A stretch of DNA of 64,000 bases, taken from assembly GCF_003054285.1 (NCBI RefSeq), contig NZ_QBKS01000001.1:2542001-2606000 (forward strand), read 5' to 3'. Within the stretch, counting starts at the first letter, position 1. Each line of letters opens with the position of its first letter. The position numbers and the translations under genes are program-made. The notes below the pieces were generated by a model. That model was not told the DNA's origin and made no database searches. It saw only the letters and a program-made list of their open reading frames with translations. Shown piece by piece: positions 33,417 to 42,049 of the stretch. The stretch is from Litoreibacter ponti (GTDB lineage Bacteria > Pseudomonadota > Alphaproteobacteria > Rhodobacterales > Rhodobacteraceae).

Positions 33417-33497
33417 AAACCAAGACCAAAAAATTTTAGCGGGACGGCTAAGACCCGAAGACGACGATCAAGGCCGCCAAGTAGGGAGACAGACGCA

Positions 33498-34337
33498 ATG
33501 GCATTGCTGAGTTTCGAGAGAAAATATCGCGTCCGAGGTGGGACGCTGGTGGGCGGCGACCTGTTCGACTTCTGGGTCGGCCCCTTCTACGTGGGCTTCT
33601 TCGGCGTCACGACCGCCTTCTTCGCCGGATTGGGCACGATCCTGATCTTCTGGGGGGCCTCGCAACAGGGCACCTTCAACCCGTGGCTGATCAATATTGC
33701 GCCGCCAGATCTCAAATACGGTCTTGGCATGGCACCGTTGATGGAGGGCGGGCTTTGGCAAATCATCACCTTCTGCGCGGTCGGGGCCTTTGTGTCCTGG
33801 GCCCTGCGTGAGGTCGAGATCTGCCGCAAGCTGGGCATGGGCTACCATGTGCCGGTGGCCTTCGGCTTCGCGATCTTCGCCTATTGCACGCTGGTGATCT
33901 TCCGCCCGCTGCTGATGGGCGCGTGGGGGCACGGCTTCCCGTATGGCATCTTCTCCCACCTCGATTGGGTGTCGAATACGGGCTACGCCTACCTGCACTT
34001 CCACTACAACCCGGCGCACATGCTGGCGGTGACCTTCTTCTTCACCACGACGATGTTCCTGGCCCTGCACGGCGCCCTGGTTCTGTCGGCGGCCAACCCC
34101 GAGAAGGGCGAGGAGATGAAGACACCGGACCATGAGGACACGTTCTTCCGTGACTTCATCGGCTACTCCGTCGGCACGCTGGGCATCCACCGCGTGGGCC
34201 TGCTGCTGGCGCTGAACGCCGGCTTCTGGTCGGCCGTCTGTATCATCATCTCTGGCCCCGTCTGGACCAAGGGCTGGCCCGAGTGGTGGAACTGGTGGCT
34301 CGAAATGCCGATCTGGCCATCTCAAGTGGGGCTATAA
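33498..34337 (+). CDS. pufL: Photosynthetic reaction centre L subunit
   Basis: This 279-residue five-helix subunit of the type II reaction centre binds the special pair, accessory BChl, BPhe and QA/QB with PufM. Histidine ligands are visible in FSHLDW, YLHFHYNPAHMLAV (special-pair His), LALHGAL and GIHRVGLLLAL (iron ligands). It starts MALLSFERKYRVRGGTLVGG with GGGAGACAGACGCA upstream. Confidence 0.98.
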   Translation: MALLSFERKYRVRGGTLVGGDLFDFWVGPFYVGFFGVTTAFFAGLGTILIFWGASQQGTFNPWLINIAPPDLKYGLGMAPLMEGGLWQIITFCAVGAFVSWALREVEICRKLGMGYHVPVAFGFAIFAYCTLVIFRPLLMGAWGHGFPYGIFSHLDWVSNTGYAYLHFHYNPAHMLAVTFFFTTTMFLALHGALVLSAANPEKGEEMKTPDHEDTFFRDFIGYSVGTLGIHRVGLLLALNAGFWSAVCIIISGPVWTKGWPEWWNWWLEMPIWPSQVGL

Positions 34338-34340
34338 GCT

Positions 34341-35339
34341 ATGATTGAGTATCAAAACATCTTCACCCAGGTCCAGGTTCAGGGAAAACCCGAATGGGGC
34401 ATGGACAACGAAAACAACATGATGGAGGAGCGCACCGGCGCGCCCCGCTACTCGACCCTCGTAGGATGGATCGGCAACGCCCAGCTGGGTCCCATCTACC
34501 TGGGCACCTTCGGCGTGGTGTCGCTTGCGACTGGACTTCTGTGGTTCTTCATCGTGGGCTTCAACATGCTGGCGCAGGTGGGCTGGAACCTCGTGGAATT
34601 CATCCGCCAGCTGTTCTGGCTGGCCCTCGAGCCGCCCTCGCCCGAGTACGGCCTGACGATGCCGCCGCTCAACGATGGCGGATGGTTCATCATCGCGAGC
34701 TTCTTTCTGCTGATCTCTGTGTGCAGCTGGTGGCTGCGGACCTACGAGCTGGCGCAGATGCACAAGATGGGCAAGCACGTGGCCTGGGCCTTTGCAGCCG
34801 CCATCTGGCTGTTCCTGGTGCTCGGCCTGTTCCGTCCCATCCTGATGGGGTCCTGGTCAGAGGCCGTGCCTTACGGCATCTTCCCGCACCTCGACTGGAC
34901 TACGGCGTTCTCGATCCGTTACGGCAACCTCTACTACAACCCGTTCCACGCGCTTTCGATCGTGTTCCTCTACGGCTCCGTGCTGCTGTTCGCGATGCAC
35001 GGCGCCACCATTCTGGCCGTCACCCGTCAGGGCGGCGACCGGGAACTGGAGCAGATCGCGGATCGCGGCACGGCGTCCGAGCGCGCTGGCCTGTTCTGGC
35101 GCTGGACCATGGGCTTCAACGCCACGATGGAAGGTATCCACCGCTGGGCGTGGTGGTTCGCGGTGCTGACGCCGATCACCGGCGGCATCGGAATCCTGCT
35201 AACCGGCACCGTGGTGGACAACTGGTTCATCTGGGCGCAGGAGCACCATTTCGCGCCAATCTATGACGGCAGCTACGGTTACGAGGCCTACACGCAGCCC
35301 GACATCTGGCCGGCCATCAACACCGAAGGGGGGAACTAA
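34341..35339 (+). CDS. pufM: Photosynthetic reaction centre M subunit
   Basis: This 332-residue five-helix subunit is homologous to PufL. Conserved parts are MIEYQNIFTQVQVQGKPEWG, FPHLDWTTAFS, NLYYNPFHALSIVFLYGS (special-pair His), FAMHGATILAV and MEGIHRWAWWFAVLTPITGG. The C-terminus is extended relative to Rhodobacter sphaeroides, as is common when a cytochrome subunit is present. It starts 3 bp after pufL. Confidence 0.98.
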   Translation: MIEYQNIFTQVQVQGKPEWGMDNENNMMEERTGAPRYSTLVGWIGNAQLGPIYLGTFGVVSLATGLLWFFIVGFNMLAQVGWNLVEFIRQLFWLALEPPSPEYGLTMPPLNDGGWFIIASFFLLISVCSWWLRTYELAQMHKMGKHVAWAFAAAIWLFLVLGLFRPILMGSWSEAVPYGIFPHLDWTTAFSIRYGNLYYNPFHALSIVFLYGSVLLFAMHGATILAVTRQGGDRELEQIADRGTASERAGLFWRWTMGFNATMEGIHRWAWWFAVLTPITGGIGILLTGTVVDNWFIWAQEHHFAPIYDGSYGYEAYTQPDIWPAINTEGGN

Positions 35340-35342
35340 ACG

Positions 35343-36461
35343 ATGCTTCCTAAGTGGTTTAACGACTGGAACGAAAAGAACCCCACCAATGTCTTCGGCC
35401 CCGGCATCATTGTCGGTGTCGTGGGCGGGGCGGTGTTCGTGGCGGCGATGATCGTGGCCTGGGGTCAACCCTTCGCCACCACCTCGCTTCAAACGGGTCC
35501 GCGCGGCACCGGCATGTCCGTGCCGGAGTTCAAATCTGATCTGCTGACCCCTGATCCCACGATCGAGGAGTACTACACGGACACACCCATCGTGCCCGAG
35601 GGCGGCGAGCCGCTGGCAAAGGACATTTATGACAATGTTCAGGTACTGGGTGATCTGACCGAGGACAACTTCAACCGGGTGATGCTGGCCATCACGCAGT
35701 GGGTGTCCCCTGAGCAGGGCTGCGCCTATTGCCACGGCGATGGCGATCTGGAGACCTACGGCGAGGACAACCTGTATACGAAGGTTGTCTCCCGCCGCAT
35801 GATCCAGATGACGCAGGTCATCAACGAGGAATGGGACGGGCACGTCAACGCGAATGCGCAAGTGGGGGTCAACTGCTCCACCTGCCACCGTGGGCAGAAT
35901 GTGCCGTCCGAGATCTGGTTCAAGAACACGCCGGTCAAGGATACGAACATGGCAGGCTGGGGCGCGGTGCAAAACCGGGCGACCTCGACCTCCGGCTCGA
36001 CTTCCTTGCCGTCCGATCACCTCGAGAAGCTTCTCGTGGAATACGGTCAGATCAATGTGCATGATCTGGAAAGCCGCGTGGCAGGCTCGCCCGCTGACGA
36101 GGGTTATCAGACTTGGCAGAACACAGAGCGCACCTACGCTTTGATGAACTATTTCTCCAATTCGCTTGGGGTGAATTGCAACTTCTGCCACAACTCCCGC
36201 GCCTTCTACGATACCGCGCAGGTGACCCCGCAATGGGCCACCGCATCCCTGGGTATCGCGATGGTGCAAGAGCTGAACAACGAGTACCTGATCCCGCTGC
36301 GCGATACCTATCCCGAAGAGCGGCTTGGCCCGGTTCACGCAGACGCGCCGAAGGCGGCCTGTGCGACCTGTCACAAGGGCTATCAGAAGCCGTATCAGGG
36401 CATGAACGCGATTGCCGACTGGCCCGAATTGGCCACCACCGGCGTCCCGGTCTACGAGTAA
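35343..36461 (+). CDS. pufC: Reaction-centre tetraheme cytochrome c subunit
   Basis: This 372-residue periplasmic cytochrome rereduces the special pair. Four CxxCH haem motifs are present: CAYCH, CSTCH, CNFCH and CATCH. The N-terminus has an uncleaved-looking membrane helix (residues ~20-42) and no lipobox cysteine, so it is probably anchored by that helix. It replaces pufX at the operon end, as in many Roseobacter-group phototrophs. GGGGGGAACTAAACG precedes its ATG. Confidence 0.97.
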   Translation: MLPKWFNDWNEKNPTNVFGPGIIVGVVGGAVFVAAMIVAWGQPFATTSLQTGPRGTGMSVPEFKSDLLTPDPTIEEYYTDTPIVPEGGEPLAKDIYDNVQVLGDLTEDNFNRVMLAITQWVSPEQGCAYCHGDGDLETYGEDNLYTKVVSRRMIQMTQVINEEWDGHVNANAQVGVNCSTCHRGQNVPSEIWFKNTPVKDTNMAGWGAVQNRATSTSGSTSLPSDHLEKLLVEYGQINVHDLESRVAGSPADEGYQTWQNTERTYALMNYFSNSLGVNCNFCHNSRAFYDTAQVTPQWATASLGIAMVQELNNEYLIPLRDTYPEERLGPVHADAPKAACATCHKGYQKPYQGMNAIADWPELATTGVPVYE

Positions 36462-36467
36462 TGCCGC

Positions 36468-36544
36468 GGGCGTCCCGAACGCCCCTGGCCTATCGCCATT
36501 CGGAGCCCGACGCGGCGCCGGATATGGTGATCCTTCGGGATCAC
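36468..36544 (+). terminator. 3' stem-loops after pufC, including a UUCG hairpin
   Basis: Two inverted repeats follow the pufC stop: GGGCGT-CCCGA-ACGCCC (36468-36484) and GTGATCC-TTCG-GGATCAC (36527-36544). The second closes a C(UUCG)G tetraloop, which is unusually stable in RNA. No long T-run follows, so these may stabilise the puf transcript 3' end more than terminate it. Confidence 0.5.
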
Positions 36545-36577
36545 ACTTCCCTTCCTGTTGGCTACAGGACCACTGAC

Positions 36578-36616
36578 GCCGCGCGGGGCTTCCCCCTGCG
36601 CGGCGCTTTTTCTTTC
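36578..36616 (+). terminator. Rho-independent terminator between pufC and dxs
   Basis: A GC-rich hairpin (GCCGCGC arm at 36578-36584, GCGCGGC arm at 36598-36604) is followed by TTTTTCTTTCT, the classic intrinsic terminator shape. It ends 16 bp before the dxs ATG, so dxs expression depends on read-through or on a promoter within or after this element. Confidence 0.75.
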
Positions 36617-36632
36617 TGCTAGGAGACCGCCC

Positions 36633-38555
36633 ATGTCCCGTCCCGTGACCCCTCTGCTCGACCGCGTGGCTGGCCCTGCCGATCTGAAAGCGTTCTCTGA
36701 CACCGAGCTGGCCGCAGTGGCCGAAGAACTACGGGCAGAGGTCGTCTCCGCCGTGTCCGAGACGGGCGGGCATCTGGGCTCTTCTCTGGGGGTGGTCGAA
36801 TTATCCGTAGCGATTCACGCCGTCTTCAACACGCCCCATGACAAGCTGGTCTGGGATGTTGGACACCAATGCTACCCACACAAGATCCTGACTGGCCGGC
36901 GGGATCGCATCCGCACTCTGCGCCAGAAAGACGGCCTGTCTGGCTTCACCAAACGTGCCGAGTCAGAGTTCGACCCGTTCGGTGCCGCGCACAGCTCCAC
37001 CTCGATTTCCGCCGCGTTGGGCTTCGCGACCGCGCGTGATCTGGGCATGTCCACCGGCGACGCTATCGCTGTGATCGGCGACGGCTCGATCTCGGCGGGC
37101 ATGGCCTATGAGGCGCTCAATAACGCAGGACACGAGGGCCGCCGCTTGTTCGTGATCCTCAACGACAACGAGATGTCCATCGCCCCGCCCGTGGGCGCGA
37201 TGTCGAAGTACCTCTCCGGCCTCTACGCTGAAGGCTCACCCTTTCCGATGCTCAAGGACCTCGCCGAAGGGTTCGAGGCCGGGCTGCCTGCACCATTGCG
37301 CGACAGCGCCCGTCGCGCGCGGGAGCTTGTCACCGGACAGTCAGAGAAAGGCACGCTGTTCGAGCAGTTGGGTTTTTCCTATATCGGTCCCATCGACGGC
37401 CACGATATGTCCCAGCTTCTGCCGGTTCTACGCTCCGTGCAGACTCGTGCCACCGGCCCTGTGCTGATCCACTGCTGCACCGTCAAAGGCAAAGGATACC
37501 AGCCCGCCGAGAGCTCGCCCGACTGCTATCACGGCGTTGCAAAATTCGACGTCAGCACCGGCACGCAAAAGAAAAGCGCGCCCAACGCGCCAAGCTACAC
37601 GTCTGTCTTCGGTTCCACACTGGTGAAAGAGGCGGAGCGTGATCCCCGGATTGTCGCCGTGACGGCCGCCATGCCGTCGGGCACAGGGCTCGACAAGATG
37701 GCCGAGCGCTTTCCGGCGCGCACCTTCGACGTCGGTATTGCCGAGCAGCACGCGGTGACCTTCTCCGCCGGGCTTGCGGCCACGGGCATGAAGCCATTTT
37801 GCGCGATTTACTCGTCTTTCCTGCAGCGAGGCTACGATCAGATCGTGCATGACGTGGCATTACAAAACCTGCCCGTGCGTTTCCCGATCGACCGGGCTGG
37901 TCTGGTGGGGGCCGATGGCCCGACCCATGCGGGTGCGTTCGATATCGGCTACCTGACCCATCTGCCGAATTTCACAGTGATGGCCGCGTCGGACGAGGCG
38001 GAGCTGGTACACATGATCGCGACCGCCGTTGACCATGACGCGGGTCCGATTGCGTTCCGCTATCCGCGTGGCGCAGGGGTGGGTGTCGATTTACCCGCGC
38101 AAGGAATGCCTTTGGAAATTGGCAAGGGCCGGATCGTGCGCGAAGGCAATGATGTCGCCATCCTGTCTTTCGGCGCGCATCTTTCGGAATGCCACCTCGC
38201 CGCAGAACGGCTGGAGGCGCAGGGCGTCTCCGTCACCATCGCAGATGCGCGGTTTGCCAAGCCGCTCGATCACGAGCTGATCCGTCAGTTGGTCCGTCAC
38301 CACGGCGCGCTCGTGACGGTCGAGCAGGGCGCGCGGGGCGGATTTGGCGGACATGTTCTTGAATGGCTTGCCTCAGAAGGCGCGTTTGATCGCGGTCTGA
38401 AGATCAGAACCCTCACGCTGCCCGACCGCTTTATCGATCAGGCGTCGCCGGAAGAGATGTATGCCGACGCGCAGCTGTCCAGCCACGATATCGCCGCGAC
38501 CTGCCTTGAGACGATGGGTGTTGTTACTGGTCGTTTTGGGAAACAGCTTGCGTAG
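36633..38555 (+). CDS. dxs: 1-deoxy-D-xylulose-5-phosphate synthase
   Basis: This 640-residue TPP enzyme condenses pyruvate and glyceraldehyde-3-phosphate, the first step of the MEP isoprenoid pathway. The TPP site is VIGDGSISAGMAYEALNNAG; GHQCYPHKILTGRRD and the transketolase motif in the middle domain (AEQHAVTFSAGLAATGMKPF) are intact. ATG 36633 with AGGAG is chosen; an upstream GTG frame would run through the terminator. It provides precursors for the carotenoids and BChl tail made by neighbours. Its end overlaps the convergent creA-like gene by 32 bp. Confidence 0.96.
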   Translation: MSRPVTPLLDRVAGPADLKAFSDTELAAVAEELRAEVVSAVSETGGHLGSSLGVVELSVAIHAVFNTPHDKLVWDVGHQCYPHKILTGRRDRIRTLRQKDGLSGFTKRAESEFDPFGAAHSSTSISAALGFATARDLGMSTGDAIAVIGDGSISAGMAYEALNNAGHEGRRLFVILNDNEMSIAPPVGAMSKYLSGLYAEGSPFPMLKDLAEGFEAGLPAPLRDSARRARELVTGQSEKGTLFEQLGFSYIGPIDGHDMSQLLPVLRSVQTRATGPVLIHCCTVKGKGYQPAESSPDCYHGVAKFDVSTGTQKKSAPNAPSYTSVFGSTLVKEAERDPRIVAVTAAMPSGTGLDKMAERFPARTFDVGIAEQHAVTFSAGLAATGMKPFCAIYSSFLQRGYDQIVHDVALQNLPVRFPIDRAGLVGADGPTHAGAFDIGYLTHLPNFTVMAASDEAELVHMIATAVDHDAGPIAFRYPRGAGVGVDLPAQGMPLEIGKGRIVREGNDVAILSFGAHLSECHLAAERLEAQGVSVTIADARFAKPLDHELIRQLVRHHGALVTVEQGARGGFGGHVLEWLASEGAFDRGLKIRTLTLPDRFIDQASPEEMYADAQLSSHDIAATCLETMGVVTGRFGKQLA

Positions 38556-39000
38556 GCTGATAAAGCGGCACGGTCGAGACTGACATCTTGGCAGAGCCGT
38601 TCTGCACGTCGCGTGCGTGTGCGATGTAAATCAACGTCTGGTTTTCCTGATCGAAGATACGCTTCACGCGGATCGATTTGAATATGATCGACCGGCTCTT
38701 GGAGAACACATCCTCGCCCTCGCTGCCCGTGGCAACGTCGCCGATGGTTATCGGTCCCGTCTGACGGCACGCAATCGAGGAATTCGACGGGTCCTCGAAC
38801 CAATTTCCCTTTTGCAGCCGGTCAATCAGCCCGCGCTCGAAATAGGCGACATGGCAGGTGACACCCTCGACGTCCGGGTCGGTCAGCGCTTCTATGATGA
38901 TATCATTGCCCAACCAATCGACATCCACGGAGCCGACTTGATCGGCACTTGCGGTGGCAGGAAAGGTTAGAAGACAGGCGGCGGTCAGGATGTGTTTCAT
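38524..39000 (-). CDS. creA: CreA family protein
   Basis: This 158-residue secreted protein of the conserved CreA family has no established function. A signal peptide MKHILTAACLLTFPATASAD is clear. The family body includes SVDVDWLGNDIIIEALTDPD, CHVAYFERGLIDRLQKGNWF and RSIIFKSIRVKRIFDQENQT. I prefer ATG 39000, which gives the signal peptide; GTG 39015 would add five residues. It lies downstream of idi on the same strand, with a 33 bp gap. Confidence 0.88.
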   Translation of the reverse strand: MKHILTAACLLTFPATASADQVGSVDVDWLGNDIIIEALTDPDVEGVTCHVAYFERGLIDRLQKGNWFEDPSNSSIACRQTGPITIGDVATGSEGEDVFSKSRSIIFKSIRVKRIFDQENQTLIYIAHARDVQNGSAKMSVSTVPLYQPTQAVSQNDQ

Positions 39001-39033
39001 GCGAGTTAACGCCACGGCGGCTCAGGTGTTCCC

Positions 39034-39576
39034 TTACGCCTGCACAAGCGTGCCGAAAATCCGCTCGGTATGCTCATTGAGGTAGATCTGCAGCCAAGCG
39101 GTGAAGTTCTCTGGACGACGGGTTACCTCGGCCGCAAGGTCATAGAAGGAGATCCATCGCGTCTCCATCACCTCGTCCGGGTTCAAATCCAGTTTCAGGT
39201 CCTGCGTGGCTTGCGCGAGGAAGACATCGACGACCTCGTGCTCGATCAGCCCGCCGCCCACGTCGGCGCGGTATTCGATCTGGTCGCGGAAGGACGGGTA
39301 CAGCCCGGTGATCCCCAGCTCTTCGCGCAGGCGGCGGATGGCGCAGGCCTCCGGCACCTCGTTCCAGAGCGGGTGGGTGCAGCAGGTGTTCGCCCACAGG
39401 CCGGGCGTGTGATATTTCGACATGGCGCGGCGCTGGATCAGTACCTTGTCCCGGTCCATCACAAAGACCGAAACCGCCTGATGGCGCAGCCCCTCGCGGT
39501 GGACCTTCATCTTCTCGACGGGGGTCAACTTCCCGTCGACCCAAGCCGGGATCATATCGCGGTTCATTGCATTCAT
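39034..39576 (-). CDS. idi: Isopentenyl-diphosphate delta-isomerase (type I)
   Basis: This 180-residue Nudix-fold enzyme interconverts IPP and DMAPP. The catalytic cysteine is in WANTCCTHPLWNE, the Nudix-like helix is ACAIRRLREELGITG and metal ligands lie in EHEVVDVFLAQ. ATG 39576 overlaps the bchP stop as ATGA; longer frames run through bchP in another frame. The bchP-idi linkage is conserved in phototrophic alphaproteobacteria and supports prenyl tail and carotenoid supply. Confidence 0.95.
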   Translation of the reverse strand: MNAMNRDMIPAWVDGKLTPVEKMKVHREGLRHQAVSVFVMDRDKVLIQRRAMSKYHTPGLWANTCCTHPLWNEVPEACAIRRLREELGITGLYPSFRDQIEYRADVGGGLIEHEVVDVFLAQATQDLKLDLNPDEVMETRWISFYDLAAEVTRRPENFTAWLQIYLNEHTERIFGTLVQA

Positions 39577-40757
39577 GTGTAGGCCTCCGGGACCAGCCGC
39601 CACAGGTGAGCCAGGTTCTTGATGCCGATTTTCATGTGGGCCATGGGCCGGGCTCTCACCAGTTTCTTGTTCATATACGCCTCGAAGGTCAGGCGCTGCA
39701 CATCCACGTCGTGGCACAGCGACACGAACCGCTCGCGGCGCTCGTCGGACTTGTAATAGGCGTCTTGCATCGCGCCGAGAACGCGAAAAACTGTCCCATG
39801 CTGTTTCATGTAGACTTTGCGGGCCTGACCAAGATCCTTGACCCGTCCGGACGCCAGACACGCCATGACGGCCCTTGCTGCCTGACGGCCGCCTTCCATC
39901 GCGTAGTAGATGCCTTCGCCAGAGCTTGGCGCGACCACACCTGCCGCATCACCGGCAAGCAGAACGTCCCGGCCATTGTCCCATTTATCAAGCGGTTTCA
40001 ACGGGATCGGCGCGCCTTCCTTGCGGATTGTGGTGCATTCGGTCAGGCCCGCCTGCTCGCGCAGAAGCTTGGTGCAGGCTTTCAGGTCCACACCGTCAAT
40101 TCCGGTGCCCATGCCGATGCTGGCAGATTTGCCGTGGGGAAACACCCAGCCGTAAAAATCCGGCGAAACCTTGCCGTCGTAGATCACGTCGCACCGGGTG
40201 GGGTCATAATTCGCGGTGGGCTCAGGGGCCTCGACGATCTCGTGATACGCGATGACGTAAGGAATCGTGTCGCCACCGGGCACCTCGGCCCGCGCGACAT
40301 CTGATCGCGCGCCGTCAGCGCCGATGATCAGTTTGCATTCCAGCTCCAGCTCGTTGCGGCTGACCTTGTCGCGATAGATGACCTTCGTGCCGTCCTCGCG
40401 GTCAATGCGCAGGAACGTACCGGTATAGCGATGCGCGCCCGCCTTCTTGGCGCGCAGCCGCAGAAACTCGTCGAAGTCTTCGCGATCCACCATGCCGACA
40501 TAGCCGTTCTCGACCGGGATATCGACGGAACGGCCCGTGGGCGAGATCATTCGCGCGGTATTGATGCGCGCGACCAGTTGGCTGTCGGGAATATCGAAAT
40601 CCTGCACCGCGCGGGGCGGAATGGCACCGCCGCAGGGCTTGATGCGCCCGGCCCGGTCCAGCATGGCGACCTTGTGGCCCTGACGGGCGAGATCTTCTGC
40701 GGCTGTGGCCCCTGCGGGCCCTCCACCCACGACGACGACGTCATAGATCATGTTCAT
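39573..40757 (-). CDS. bchP: Geranylgeranyl diphosphate/BChl reductase
   Basis: This 394-residue flavoprotein reduces the geranylgeranyl tail of BChl to phytyl. The FAD-binding N-terminus is YDVVVVGGGPAGATAAEDLA, and the second FAD motif is VLLAGDAAGVVAPSSGEGIY. Length and order match the family. It is coupled to the upstream MFS gene and to idi downstream by 4 nt overlaps. Confidence 0.96.
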   Translation of the reverse strand: MNMIYDVVVVGGGPAGATAAEDLARQGHKVAMLDRAGRIKPCGGAIPPRAVQDFDIPDSQLVARINTARMISPTGRSVDIPVENGYVGMVDREDFDEFLRLRAKKAGAHRYTGTFLRIDREDGTKVIYRDKVSRNELELECKLIIGADGARSDVARAEVPGGDTIPYVIAYHEIVEAPEPTANYDPTRCDVIYDGKVSPDFYGWVFPHGKSASIGMGTGIDGVDLKACTKLLREQAGLTECTTIRKEGAPIPLKPLDKWDNGRDVLLAGDAAGVVAPSSGEGIYYAMEGGRQAARAVMACLASGRVKDLGQARKVYMKQHGTVFRVLGAMQDAYYKSDERRERFVSLCHDVDVQRLTFEAYMNKKLVRARPMAHMKIGIKNLAHLWRLVPEAYT

Positions 40758-42049
40758 TCTCCCGGAACCAGGTTTGTGGCGGCGCGGCGATCGCCTGCGC
40801 GCCCGTCAATGATTTGAAACGCCATGATGGCGGCGATTAGAAAAAGCCCGCTTTCGAACAGAAACACCGCCCCGAAGGCGTCCGCGTCGTTTGCAAACCG
40901 GCGCATAACGTCGACGGCGAACGCCCCGACGAGCCCGCCGAAGCCCGCGGCAACGGCCTGTGCTGCGCCCCATAGGCCCATGCGTGTACCTTCGCGCCGG
41001 TTGCGGCCCTCGCCCGCCAGTTGCATCATCGATCCGATGGCGGCGACCGCGAAGGCGCCATTGGCAAATCCAAGGAATACGGTGGCGGGTACGACTAAGG
41101 CGGCGTTGCCGATCTGGCCAATCGCAAAGATGCCGATCAGGGCCAATGCGGATAGAAGGCAACCGCCCGTGACCCAGGCCTTGAGCGAGCCCCACCGCAA
41201 CCCGGTGGCGCAGATGCCGACGGTCACCATGCCAAGGAACACGCCACCATTTTGCGCGCCTGACAGCGAGGTGCTCTCACCCGGTGTGAAAGCGAAGACG
41301 AGCCCTGCGTAGGGCTCGAGGATCAGCTCTTGCATGAAATAGGCGGTCATCGACAGGAACACGAAGATGGTGAAGTTGCGGGCGCGGCTCTCGGACCAAA
41401 CCTCTTTCAGCCCCTCGATGAAGGGCGTCTCGTCCGGCTCTTTGAAATGCACGGTGACGCGACGCTCGATCCCCCAGACCGCTATCATTGTCAGGGCGAT
41501 CGCTCCGCCGGTGACAGTCGCCACGATCTTGAGCAGCAGCGCGGGGGAGTAAGGATCAAGGTAAGCGCCGACCGTGCCGGCAGTGATAGCGATGCCTGCA
41601 ATCATCATCAGCCAGGTGATGGTAGCGGCCGCCGCGCGACGGTGCGGCGCGGTTGCGGTGGCGAGCAGTGCCAGAAGCGACGTGCCCGATGCCCCGACGC
41701 CAAGGCCGATCAACGCGTAGGCGAGGATCGAAATTGCGAGCCCGAGCGCAAAGCTCGTCTCCATCGCGACGACACCCGCTGCGGCCCCAAGTCCACCCAA
41801 AGCGAGTGCGACCATGCCGCCGATGATCCAGCGCGTGCGCGACCCGCCTGCGTCGGACATGAAACCCCAGCTGGGCCGCGTGATCTGAATGCCGTAATGT
41901 AACGCCACTAGCAGGCCGGGCAGAACTGCGGGCAGGGCCAGTTCCACAACCATCAGCCGGTTCAGGGTCGATGTGGTCAGAACCACGACCGCACCAAGTG
42001 CCATCTGGATCAGGCCGAGCCGAACGATAGAAATCCACGACAAGGCCAT
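40754..42049 (-). CDS. bch2: MFS protein of the PucC/Bch2 family
   Basis: This 431-residue protein with about twelve transmembrane helices belongs to the PucC-LhaA-Bch2 branch of the major facilitator superfamily. It contains MVVELALPAVLPGLLVALHY and YFMQELILEPYAGLVFAFTP, conserved in the group. The position between bchG and bchP is that of the protein called Bch2 or orf428. A role in BChl delivery or light-harvesting assembly is proposed from context only. Confidence 0.88.
   Translation of the reverse strand: MALSWISIVRLGLIQMALGAVVVLTTSTLNRLMVVELALPAVLPGLLVALHYGIQITRPSWGFMSDAGGSRTRWIIGGMVALALGGLGAAAGVVAMETSFALGLAISILAYALIGLGVGASGTSLLALLATATAPHRRAAAATITWLMMIAGIAITAGTVGAYLDPYSPALLLKIVATVTGGAIALTMIAVWGIERRVTVHFKEPDETPFIEGLKEVWSESRARNFTIFVFLSMTAYFMQELILEPYAGLVFAFTPGESTSLSGAQNGGVFLGMVTVGICATGLRWGSLKAWVTGGCLLSALALIGIFAIGQIGNAALVVPATVFLGFANGAFAVAAIGSMMQLAGEGRNRREGTRMGLWGAAQAVAAGFGGLVGAFAVDVMRRFANDADAFGAVFLFESGLFLIAAIMAFQIIDGRAGDRRAATNLVPGE

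Noticed and set aside
36462..36632. pufX downstream of pufM or pufC
   Set aside because: The operon continues directly into pufC and then terminator structures; no small membrane protein gene is present.
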